A stretch of 64,000 nucleotides of DNA, taken from NCBI GenBank assembly GCA_949126835.1, contig OX421494.1:18213538-18277537 (forward strand), written 5' to 3'. The DNA is from Anisus vortex (Eukaryota > Mollusca > Gastropoda > Planorbidae). A program made the translations under genes and the position numbers. A model generated the notes under the pieces. The model worked only from the letters and a program-made list of their open reading frames with translations. It was not told where the DNA came from and did not search any database. Of the stretch, positions 20,801 through 29,423 are shown piece after piece. Each line of letters begins with the position of its first letter. Within the stretch, counting starts at the first letter, position 1.

Positions 20801-21464
20801 GGCAAAAACAGACAGATGCACCCAGAAGAAGTTAAAACAATGATAAAAAGAAAAGAAACCCAAAGATAGTCAGAGCTGTATTCAGACCCTGTCACGAAAG
20901 ACGGTTATTCCAAGTTTTCTCGCAGATTTCAACCTATCATCTTCAGGTTAAGGGAATGCCATAACATAATGAAAGCAACACCTGTTGCACAAACTACAAA
21001 TTGAAACAAGTGAAATGTGGCCCCGTTTAACATTGCATAGACCTGTATATTTTAGCAGCACAATAGAATCTGATGTACTATTTTTGTTTGAAATATCTGG
21101 AATTTGTTTAGATGATTTTAAAACATGCGTTAACCTTTGTTTATGGATGGCTGATGGATCTGTAACATTTTTGTCAGCTGGCCCTCCACCACTGTTGTCA
21201 ACTGGCCCTCCACCACTGTTGTCAACTGGCCCTCCACCACTGTTGTCAACTGGCCCTCCACCACTGTTGTCAACTGGCCCTCCACCACTGTTGTCAACTG
21301 GCCCTCCACCACTGTTGTCAACTGGCCCTCCACCACTGTTGTCAACTGGCCCTCCACCACTGTTGTCAAATGGCCCTCCACCACTGTTGTCAACTGGCCC
21401 TCCACCACTGCTGTCAACTGGCTCTTCAAACAGAGAAGTAAATAGTATCACCAATAAAGATCAA

Positions 21465-21501
<37 letters not shown>

Positions 21502-24500
21502 AATTATAAAGACACGTGGTCATATTTATACGACACTGGCTTATAAATATATCTACACAATAACAATTTCGCGCTACAGTATACCGATAACTAATTTCAA
21601 ACCGATTTTCGCACCTCAAATACAAGCTCAGATATTTGTCAGTAAGTAAACAAACAGATTGTTAAACTTTTTTTTTTTCTAAATGATTGAGAATGAACTT
21701 AAAAATAAAATAAAAATGCACCTGTGTTGTAAATTGTGTCATTGAATTGTTTCCAGCCTTTACTAAAATTCTGCCAGCTTCTGGAATCTCCTGACCAGCT
21801 TGGAGAACATCGCAGTTTGGTGAAAGAACATTTGGAGCAAGGACTACAAGAATCTGTAAGACAAGCATCTCTCTAATTACGTAGATACATTTTTTTGTAG
21901 CGTTTTCTAACTTGCGGCATAGAAGTAATTACAAATAACAGATGTCGTGACAAAACCAAAACTCCGCTGACACGTTATAGTTAACAAACATTAACTTCTT
22001 GTCTGACAAGAATATCAACAATATTATAATTTCAGCTTAGTTAACTTCATTGGTTAGCTAGTTTTGCGAAATTTGATTAGATCTAATTAACTCTAACTTT
22101 ATTCAGTGTACATTAGTATAGGCTATTTCTTGTAGTATAACTATCTCAACTCCAATCGGTATTTAGGCTAAACATGAAAGAACAATTATAATGATTATAA
22201 ATGATAGTTCTAATTGTCTTTCAGTGTAGAATATATATTAGCTACAATAAATATTTTTATAACTACAAAGCAACAGCATATACAAATGAAACAAAGTGTA
22301 GTCATCTAAAATATCTGACCACCAATTTTAACATGTAGAGTTGCACGGACTCTAATCAGATAGAAAATGATCTTGTGACTTCGCCCAGAGGTTTACAATG
22401 ATATTAAACAATTATTCCAAGTCTTCAAAAATTCTCGCCATACATGCTTCGTGCCTGAGGCTGACGGAGGTGGAAGAACAGCTGATTTTTCAAGGCGTTG
22501 GGGTCAAACGTGAAGGTTAAAGTTTAAGTCGTATCGATACTTTTTTTAAAAACAAAAATAGCATTTTCAAGGCCTTATCTAGCAAGCAATAAGAAAATCA
22601 CTGAATACCATTTTGCCGTATTTAGCACAATAAATTCATACGGTGGCCTGGTCCGTTTACATTAGGCCTACATATCTTTATGCAACCTAAATTATATTTT
22701 TTACATACTATTCCACTTTTACGAATGTCTTATAACTGTAAACGTTGGCTTTCTAGGTTTATTTATTGAAATGTAACAAAAAATAATAAAAACTTTAAAG
22801 TCTACGATATTTTACCATAATAAAGATTAGTAAAGAACTCAAGAATTTGTTCAGATCATGTCTGGCCATGGGGCACAATGCTAAGCCGTCTCTCATTTTC
22901 CCGAATATCAGTTTCCCATCAACCAACGGCAAGACACCCACTCCAGTCATGTAACAGATTAGAACAGGAATTGCAATACGAGCGCTCTGCTACTAGAACA
23001 CAGTGTCCCATTGATTATAAGGATTAAAGAACACATAACGGTGATGAACTAATATGCAAGTTAACCTTTGATATTTTCAAATCAAAAAGTGTTACTACAC
23101 TCTATGAACACAACGTTTTACCAAGTCAGTTTCTTAAGGATTCAATTCAAATTGTAAGTACCGTTTCCCAGCCTGTGTTGGCGTATTCTGATCGGCCCAA
23201 CTCTGTAAGAGCTCAACGTTGCCACGAGTTTGGTGCTGACGTTCAGCTTGCGTCCGTCCCAGTCTTGTCTGACGTACATAAAAGTCAGATAATGTTTTCG
23301 TGTCCAGTCCCAAATGTTTTCACCTGTGTCGACCTGCAACATAGAAGAGTTTTCACAGGATTTAGACACACAAGCTATGAACCTCATAAATACAAAACTT
23401 TATCAAGTATTCTACACATTTGGCAAAAAACTGCAGTTTGTGTTTATTTAAATGATACAAGGTTTAAAGTAGAAAAAAAAATGTACATTCGGGAGAGCTT
23501 ATAAAATACTTTGTAACACACAATATAGCGTTACTTTATATGAAACTGGCGTTCCTGAGAACTCTTCAAAGGGAAACACAAAATTGTTCGTTACCTTTTT
23601 AGTAATTTTTACGATTTTAACGCGGATATTTTTACATGTATAAAAACATTTCTTTCTGCTTATTAACTGATCTAGAATCTATAGTAATAAAAACAGTTAT
23701 CCCCCCTTCATGCTGTTTCCTGTTGCTTCATGTATTTCCTACCATTTTGCAGTGTTTAAAAAAAAATAGTTTCAGAGATTCGCAACTTTTTATTATATAG
23801 ACATTCAGGTTAACGTTGAAACAATATGTTAATACATTTGGGTGAAATCCCCTCGTTTACGAAATTAGAAAGACGTTTTAGAGCCAATGCAAATACTTGA
23901 TATACAAGCCATTGAAATTAGACAATGAATTGGAATTATCAGTTGAAATAAGACCTTGTGTCCATGACGTGACTTTAAAAAAATGTTGTACGTTTGCATT
24001 ACTAAATATTTGTTAAAGGAAAATATCTATCGAACTGTTGTTAATTTTCAAATATCACCATTGCATCTAATTATTCAATAATAATAATCTTCTGTAAAGC
24101 GTTTGTAAAATATAAGATATCTAGTATCAGAATTTCACAATTTTATATTTGTTACGAAATAATAGAATTCTGGTATATAGGCCTAATTACTTTTACTCCG
24201 ATGACGAATTATGCATTGAAACAAAGCATAGTTATACAATTTTAATAATGATGCAGAATTGATGTGTGTCTGGGCTCAATAAAGTCATTGTCACAGCAAC
24301 AAATAAGCAATAGAAGAATATTTAATCTAAAACGAACATATTTAGACAAATATGAAGTCCCAAACGCATATGTGCCTAACCAATATAAGGTTTTTATTTC
24401 ATTAAAAGCTAATGTGCAGTATGGGTCACATCCCCGAGTATGCCGTAGCCACAGAAACTCGGGAACGCTGCTTGGGTCCGAAGGGTACTTTTCCTACTTA

Positions 24501-25614
24501 ATGTGCAGTGAAGGAATCGTACATTGTGTTAATATATTTATTTTTTTAGAAAATGTCTTGCATTACCTGACTCAATTTATCCTCCTTGTCAAGTAGCCCC
24601 TCCAGTGAGTAACAGTAAAGATACGCCCTGTCATCTCTGGCATGGTAGACCATCACCAGGAACAGAGTCAGGAAGATACAGTAGAATGACACCTGCGATG
24701 AATGTTGATTGTAACAAAGTCAGGAAGATACAGTAGAAGGACACCTGTGATGAATGTTGATTGTAACAAAGTCAGGAAGATACAGTAGAAGGACACCTGT
24801 GATGAATGTTGATTGTAACAAAGTCAGGAAGATACAGTAGAAGGACACCTGTGATGAATGTTGATTGTTCAGTTATAGCAGTCAGAATGGGGTGGGGGGT
24901 AATGGCACTGAGACCATGCGGTTGGCATTTAAATAGAACATTTTATAAAGATCATTCATAGAGAACATTCACTCATATTATGCACATAGAACATTGCTCA
25001 TTGCTCACTCTAAGCTAGTTCTATCTATGTACATCTTGTATGTGTACCTCGAACATATATCTAGAACATTCTTAGATCTAGCATAGAGCCTGCATGGAGC
25101 ATCTAGAACAACTTTAAATCGTGTATAAAAACATGGGGTTTTTGGGACCACAGGTCGGCAACCTATGGCCGCGTGCCATACTTGGCACGCAGAACGATTG
25201 TCAATGGCACGTGGAAGACGCCCCAAAAAGTCTCTTGAACAAGAAATTAATTTGAGGAGCAGGTTTGATTTTAGACTGTTGGCACGCTGAATGAATTTGA
25301 AAAGCATTCTTTGGCACACTATTATCAAAAGGTTGCCTACCCATGACTCATGACCCATGCTCTGGACAATGTCATATTGAGGTTGCACTTTCTGGGTGAT
25401 AAATAAAATGTGACAGATTCTACATGCAGTTTAAAGGACGTCTATTTTAATTCCCATACTTTCTCATTGACCTAGTGACCTAGTGACATTTTCTATGCAG
25501 TAAAAAAAAAAGTTTTTACCTCCAAAATAAGATTTCTTATCTCCCTTTCCTGATTTCGTTTTTCTGTCTCCTCTGAACTCCGAGCCTTCCTTCTGCGTGA
25601 TCTTAGTCTTGGCA
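13922..25614 (-). CDS. Second polycystin channel gene with coding VNTR and long tail, 11 exons
   Basis: Exons in transcript order: 25614-25520, 24692-24567, 23333-23162, 21853-21722, 21423-21135, 19763-19467, 17560-17313, 17227-17011, 16493-16397, 15384-15135, 14844-13922. All phases agree over 947 codons plus a stop. In order: a basic pre-helix segment, helix VSFYCIFLTLFLVMVYHARD, a TOP domain with an inserted repeat of unit PVDNSGGG, S2-S6, then a 308-residue tail with a predicted coiled coil. It is homologous to gene 1 throughout the channel core (for example FNRRMSILGATMKLSASDL against FNKKMGMLGATVKLASKDL). It faces gene 1, so the pair is convergent. Exons for the earlier PC1 helices were not found to the right. 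Either they lie beyond a very long intron, or this gene starts near here with a six-helix PKD2-like layout. Confidence 0.9.
15135..15384 (-). CDS. Polycystin gene 2: S6
   Basis: Acceptor tttactttcag, donor gtatgt, phase 0 in and 1 out. It encodes SLYEVNSVLAPMFIFLYMIC, then LLLINFLITIIVDSFAQVRE, the polycystin S6 and post-S6 motif. Confidence 0.92.
15924..16105. mobile_element. hAT-type MITE with exact 8-bp target duplication
   Basis: 182 bp from cagggtcggcg to ggttgcctacccctg, imperfect terminal inverted repeats. It is flanked by tcctagat at 15916-15923 and again at 16106-16113. It lies in an intron of gene 2. Confidence 0.88.
16397..16493 (-). CDS. Polycystin gene 2: pore helix and filter
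   Basis: Acceptor atgtttcag, donor gttgga, phase 2 in and 0 out. It encodes YLTFGPCLFGYRDFIHTMQS then MLLVSLGKLQYE. Joined to the next exon it aligns without gaps to the PKD2 pore, with LGK where PKD2 has LGD. It is too small for ORF calling and was placed by phase and homology. Confidence 0.82.
16618..16690 (+). repeat. GATA/GA microsatellite
   Basis: Short run of gata then ga dinucleotides in the intron between pore and S4 exons. Confidence 0.8.
17011..17227 (-). CDS. Polycystin gene 2: S4 to S5
   Basis: Acceptor accctcccag, donor gtaatg, phase 1 in and 2 out. It encodes NFQTVAIWDQLFSIMAAFAT, LLRFNRRMSILGATMKLSAS and the start of S5. Two separate exons of gene 1 are fused here: the gene 1 intron after LGAT is absent. 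Confidence 0.92.
17313..17560 (-). CDS. Polycystin gene 2: S2-S3
   Basis: Acceptor atttctcag, donor gtcagt, phase 2 in and 1 out. It encodes LFNYTATYPVSMIVCDWLVY (S2), then RQRWKYFLEVWNILECINLL (S3). The acceptor was fixed by phase. The boundary lies 8 nt further 3' than in gene 1. The 43-bp array upstream repeats the acceptor and the first 35 exon bases. Confidence 0.9.
17526..17945 (+). repeat. 43-bp minisatellite built from an exon 5' end, ten copies
   Basis: Contains gatacagggtaggtaaccgt and gtaattaaataatc. Read on the minus strand each unit holds the acceptor region plus the first 35 bases of the S2 exon. Three copies keep a CAG acceptor word (ctgag on +); the rest read ccgag or ccaag. 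Confidence 0.93.
18453..18633. mobile_element. MITE, family B (CAGTGGCGTAGCTAG-type ends)
   Basis: Starts cagaggcgttgctaagg, ends ctagttacgccactg: imperfect inverted ends shared with 18971-19155. It abuts the family A copy at 18638. Confidence 0.65.
18638..19377. mobile_element. MITE, family A, copy 1 (interrupted)
   Basis: Ends gagcatttgcaat and ttgcaaattctc. It aligns along its length with 39562-40099, but carries an extra segment at 18971-19155 that is absent from that copy. Confidence 0.8.
18971..19155. mobile_element. MITE, family B, nested in family A
   Basis: Starts cagtgccgttgctaggg, ends ccctagctacgccactg. Comparison with family A copy 2 shows it is an insertion. Flanks ttgaacag and ttaacaag may be a decayed 8-bp duplication. 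The interior is G- and C-rich. Confidence 0.75.
19467..19763 (-). CDS. Polycystin gene 2: TOP core
   Basis: Acceptor ttgtctacag, donor gtattg, phase 2 in and 2 out. It contains LPISGLLGVYPPGGYVMDIV, GWIDEKTRVVIFEATVYNAN and INMFVMITVLFEF, clear polycystin signatures equivalent to gene 1 exon 7. Confidence 0.94.
20140..21000 (+). pseudogene. Decayed non-LTR retrotransposon (RNase H region)
   Basis: In an intron of gene 2, opposite strand. Broken frames contain VLQWIPGHVLTERNDTANYL (20 residues), resembling the RNase H WIPxHxxxxGNxxAD motif of non-LTR elements, and QVFSQISTYHLQVK downstream, typical of the region after RNase H. It has many stops. Confidence 0.6.
21135..21423 (-). CDS. Polycystin gene 2: repeat-encoding exon (PVDNSGGG)n
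   Basis: Acceptor ctgtttgaag, donor gttaac, phase 1 in and 2 out. This is the only arrangement found that joins the upstream exon (ends phase 1) to the downstream exon (starts phase 2). It encodes about ten 8-residue units, PVDSSGGG, PVDNSGGG and one PFDNSGGG, then PADKNVTDPSAIHKQR with an NVT glycosylation sequon. The unit is 24 bp, so length changes keep the frame. It sits in the extracellular TOP domain. The exon call rests on phase and an uninterrupted frame, not on homology. Confidence 0.65.
21172..21423 (-). repeat. 24-bp coding minisatellite
   Basis: About ten near-identical units (ggccctccaccactgttgtc plus aact on +), all in frame on the minus strand as PVDNSGGG. It lies within the predicted repeat exon of gene 2. 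Confidence 0.93.
21466..21500 (+). repeat. TA microsatellite
   Basis: About 17 ta repeats, 45 bases upstream of the repeat exon acceptor on the gene 2 strand. Confidence 0.85.
21722..21853 (-). CDS. Polycystin gene 2: TOP cysteine loop
   Basis: Acceptor gtcttacag, donor gtgcat, phase 1 in and 1 out. It encodes DSCSPCSKCSFTKLRCSPSW then SWQNFSKGWKQFNDTIYNT. Cysteine loop and position match gene 1 exon 6; the exon has five cysteines where gene 1 has two. Confidence 0.82.
21854..23161. other. Intron of gene 2, nothing firm
   Basis: AT-rich. A GC-richer patch at 22420-22510 has a short minus-strand frame (NALKNQLFFHLRQPQARSMY) but no splice phase that fits the gene. Confidence 0.4.
23162..23333 (-). 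CDS. Polycystin gene 2: TOP domain start
   Basis: Acceptor gttgcag, donor gtactt, phase 0 in and 1 out. It encodes ENIWDWTRKHYLTFMYV and SSYRVGPIRIRQHRLGNG, matching gene 1 exon 5 in length, phases and the R-I-R-Q-x-R motif. NVS is a possible N-glycosylation site. Confidence 0.92.
23334..24566. other. Intron of gene 2 with SINE fragment
   Basis: AT-rich unique sequence, apart from a truncated SINE at about 24415-24505 (tgccgtagccacagaaactc, ggtccgaagggtactt). Confidence 0.55.
24567..24692 (-). CDS. Polycystin gene 2: pre-TOP helix exon
   Basis: Phase 0 both sides, 42 codons: VSFYCIFLTLFLVMVYHARD then DRAYLYCYSLEGLLDKEDKL. It has the position and the R-D end of the family helix. Its first 26 bases plus acceptor are repeated three times upstream as a 52-bp array. 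Confidence 0.88.
24667..24869 (+). repeat. 52-bp repeat containing exon start, four copies
   Basis: Copies begin at 24667, 24719, 24771 and 24823. The first lies partly in the pre-TOP helix exon. On the minus strand the other three repeat the acceptor cacag and 26 exon bases with one substitution. Confidence 0.93.
25151..25345. mobile_element. hAT-type MITE, same family as 15924
   Basis: From caggtcggcaacctatgg to ggttgcctacccatg, with the same internal words (ttggcacgcag, gactgttggcacgctgaatg). No clear target duplication. Confidence 0.7.
25520..25614 (-). CDS. Polycystin gene 2, first exon found: basic pre-helix segment
   Basis: Minus-strand acceptor acctttag ending at 25615, donor gtaaaa at 25519, phase 1 in and 0 out. 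It encodes PRLRSRRRKARSSEETEKRN and EREIRNLILE, equivalent to the amphipathic stretch before the TOP domain in gene 1 exon 4. Because the exon opens with TG in phase 1, an ATG split across the preceding intron is possible but unproven. Confidence 0.7.
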
Positions 25615-25741
25615 CTAAAGGTGGCCGGATAAAAAAAGTTTAACGTTGTGCTCAAAAAGTGTCATCGTCATCAATCTAGTTCATTGGTTTCCAAAATGTG
25701 TATCGTGGTAGGCCGTCGCGGAGTATTATGGTCTGTTCTTT

Positions 25742-26372
25742 ACTGGTCGGCAACGCGACAACTCGGAAATTCCAAGTAGGAATAATTTGAAAATAAACTT
25801 CCGGTTTCCTAAAAATTAGCATTTTAAAACTGTTGGTTTAATGAAGAGTAACTTGTAACATGACAGCTGTAACAGAAAAGCGCTTTTTATCATTTTTTTT
25901 GCCAATCCCTCATTTTCAACATATACAGTTGCAACTAAATTTGTATTAAGAATACATTTCAAAGGGAGGTAACTAAAAAAATTTAGAAAATATTTTTTCA
26001 GAAAATCATGCAAAAAATAATTCCAATTTTAACAATTTATAAAAAAAAAAAAAAATTAATTTCAAAACGAAACTAACTCTTTCGTAATCGTCGAAAAAAA
26101 CACCTTTATATTACTTAGAACAATCCCGTGGGCCAGTTATTCTAAAGTATTGCTCCATTAAAGTTTGATTATCTAAAATTTAAGTGAAAATAACATTTTC
26201 ATGGGCCTATTTATTTTTTGTTATAAATGCCGTTAAATAAATTATCTATTCGAGTCGCCAAGAGTTATATAAATTACGCAAGTGAGACATATATAGATAA
26301 GTGCCAAAAAAAATGCACCAATTTTGTTAATGGGAAAACTTCTTACTCTTTATTTCCGAGTTGCCGACCGGT
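25742..26372. mobile_element. DNA transposon with inverted ends
   Basis: Starts actggtcggcaacgcgacaa (followed by ctcggaaat) and ends atttccgagttgccgaccggt: inverted repeats of about 25 bp with a few mismatches. It is about 630 bp, AT-rich and non-coding, just upstream of the first exon found for gene 2. Confidence 0.65.
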
Positions 26373-26550
26373 AAATAACGCTATATTACACAAGCTTTCA
26401 TAATGAATATTTGTTTCGTTTTCAATTCAATTGTGACATTAAGTCTAGGACTTTGACTTAGTGAAAGGCGTTCTTCTTCTGAAAACTTATAACTTTAAAA
26501 ATGGGCCCCGTGGGTGAACAAAGCTCTGCTATGAGCCTATGACTGACGTA

Positions 26551-26813
26551 TGTGGGGCACGTTGCCCGAACCAGCGCGTTCGGCTGGCTTACCCAAGGTT
26601 CTGGGCTCGAATCCTGGTGAAGGCTAGGATTTATTCCCGGGACTGGAGGGTGTTTCCTGAGTCTACACAGCTCTGACGGGTACGTGAAATTAGTAGAGTA
26701 AAGGCGGCTGGGCATTGTACTAGCCACACAATCTCTCAATATGCCGTGGCCCACAGCAACTGATGGACACTGCTTATGACCAATTTGGTCCGAAGGGTAC
26801 TTTACTTACGTTT
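26551..26813 (+). mobile_element. tRNA-derived SINE
   Basis: Head with ggttctgggctcgaatcctgg (B-box-like) and the conserved body through ttggtccgaagggtacttta. Same family as 11935-12176. Confidence 0.8.
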
Positions 26814-26819
26814 TTTATC

Positions 26820-28029
26820 ATAGCTTTTAGTGTACATATACTACCTTTTTTGGTGATGTAATCCATAGCTATATCTCAAATTACATAGAATTTTATTCTC
26901 TCTCTTCGTTTGAAGCCAGATACTTGACAATCATTAATATATGTGTGTAGTTTTGGTTTGTTTAAAGCAAAAGTTTCAGAAAGTTATTTGCCATTGGTTG
27001 ATTTCGTAAACAGCTTCACGCGCTGGTCAAGTGAACACACGTTCCGCTGACTACAACAACACGGACACACTGGTCAAGACATTATGAACAAATAAACGAT
27101 CAAAGACCTTCGTGTAGTTTAACTCATGTTTGGCCGATCCCCAACCCTTCACCACAAAAAAAAAAAAAAAAAGAATTGAAAAGAAAACAACAAGACACAG
27201 AATACTCACTTAGTCACAAACACACACACTCGAAATCGTAAACACACTTACACATAATCATTATTTTAATATTTAACTTAGATAACATGCTTTAGAGCAC
27301 GCTACTGTCTTACTTATATGTTAGGTCGGTTAATGCCTTATTTATTTGATTTGTTCTATGTTTTTGTACCGTTTTTAATCATCATTTAGTTTTATAGTAC
27401 TTAGCCTAGTAATGGTAATTTATATAGCGCTTCTATCCATGCTATTTTAGCCTAGAGATTATATCCGTGTTCTTAGTTGCATGTTAAATGCGCTCTGAGC
27501 GTTGCCTACATTATGTTTATTGGCAGCGCTATTCAAATATTATTATTCTAATTGGATATCCTCCAAAATAAATTTCAATCAAATATTGTAGAACAACATC
27601 TTTTACAATAATGTATTTTTTTATATTTAGTCTTGCATTTATTTATTTGACGATTTTTTTTATAAGCTACATCCACACTACCGATTTTTTAAAAGAATAG
27701 ATTGGACCCGGGAACTATTATTATTGAATCGAAAAATGAATAACCTTTCACGTGACTTTCAGTTATCTATAAAATTATATTTTCTAAACACCGACCTGTA
27801 AATACATTTCAAATAACTTAGACTTCCTTTTTATCGCATATATTTATTCTAATCAAAGGCGTTTCATTTGAACAATGATAACGACACCATTACGTTTATT
27901 AGAAATGAAATGGAAAGGTTTCCTATAAACTTTGATACTATTACATTTATTAGAAATGAAATATAAAGGCTTCCTATAAACTTGATAACGATATCATTAC
28001 ATCATTGAAGTAATCCTTGCATTGTTTCT
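26820..28029. other. Intergenic, AT-rich, nothing recognised
   Basis: Short local duplications near 27890-27990 (tacatttattagaaatgaaa). No coding signal. Confidence 0.5.
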
Positions 28030-28295
28030 ATTACAATGCTCAGATAAACATAAGGACAAAACCGCGTTCATTATCCCTTATGCGAGAACAAATGCATATA
28101 ATCACTCTTTCTTCACGAGTGGCATCCGGGCATGGAATGCGTTGCCTGAACAAACGAGGAAAACCAGGAACTTAACAGTAATTTAAAACACTAATAGAAA
28201 TGCATGATCAGACTCAGACCACGGGTAAGCGTAGGACGCAATAATCGTCTTTATAGAAGGAGCATCTGTAATATATAAGAAAAGATACTATAACA
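28030..28295 (+). pseudogene. LINE 3' end, truncated
   Basis: Open stretch KTAFIIPYARTNAYNHSFFT, then SGIRAWNALPEQTRKTRNL, is the usual C-terminus of non-LTR reverse transcriptases. The following 3' UTR (gtaggacgcaataatcgtct) is shared with 33300-33540 and 41395-41560. Confidence 0.7.
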
Positions 28296-28377
28296 TTTTT
28301 GAAAAAAAAAAAAACTCTAAAAATACCAATTTTTTCAATGCAATGATAATTGCACAAAATTGAGATTAAGAAACAGA

Positions 28378-28470
28378 GGAGGGAGAAGAGAGTGAGAGAG
28401 AGAGTGAGAGAGAGAGAGAGAGTGAGAGAGAGAGTGAGAGAGAGAGAGAGAGAGAAATTGGTGGGGGGGG
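28378..28470 (+). repeat. GA microsatellite
   Basis: Long ga run followed by a G tract. Confidence 0.85.
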
Positions 28471-29423
28471 GGGAGACAGACAGACCTGCAATTTACATTG
28501 GAATCGTGTTGAAAAACAAAGGGAAAAAAGAATACGAAGCGTTTTACATAAAATAAAATGTTTAAATTTATTTATATAAAACATTACAAGATTCAATCAT
28601 GAGTCATAAAAAACAACAACATTAGAATCATAAAATAAGTTATAAAAGATGGAATCAAAACTACAATCATCACTCAATCAATGTTTATCGATGTATCAAC
28701 ACATTTCTTGCCTTCTAAACACTCATTTATCATCATCATTGTTTTAAAACACACGGTTCCTTCACCAACATCTAGCCTTCGTCCATGCACGCTATTCTAC
28801 ACGATCAATAATTCATTTTGTATTGATTTCATTTGTTCATATGAATGATAGATGCAGAGAAAAATGAAAAAAAAACATTGCATCGACCTATAGAAAATAG
28901 TATTTGTATTAGTTAAAAAGTAATCTAATGCAGTTAACGAAACTTTTTGTATAGTCTTGTAGCACTCATATGGGGACGGGGGGGTCTGTTTAGCATATTA
29001 ACCAGCCTCTCTCCGAGAGTCAGTCTCTTCATTGGCTATTAACATTTCATGAGACAATTCTCTCTAGTAAAATACATTTTATGTCAAAACTTAGTTTACA
29101 CAGTAACTATTCTTTGTAGGAAGATTTTTTTCTATAAAAAATACTATCTTACACCCCACTGTGACCTTGTTTTCAAATCTAATGGTATAGATTCTACTGC
29201 CTATCTTATCTGGGAATTAATCTCACCATGCTAAGAAAACAAAGAGAAATTTTACATAATAGCCATTTAATCAGAGAAATAATTCTTATAGTCTACTAAA
29301 AAAACCTTTTTCTTAATAGCCATCCTTTCTTCCATTTTTTTTTAACTCAAGGATATTTAATCTTTAACTCTCTCATTCAGGTAATCTTCGTTTATTAAGA
29401 AAAATAAAATCCTTTTTTCGACT

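Noticed and set aside
20985..21503. Plus-strand ORF with GPPPLLST repeats
   Set aside because: It is the antisense of the coding VNTR. Only the minus-strand reading has splice sites and phases that join the polycystin exons.
22420..22520. Extra exon of polycystin gene 2
   Set aside because: Short open frame only; flanking exons already join in phase and no splice sites fit.
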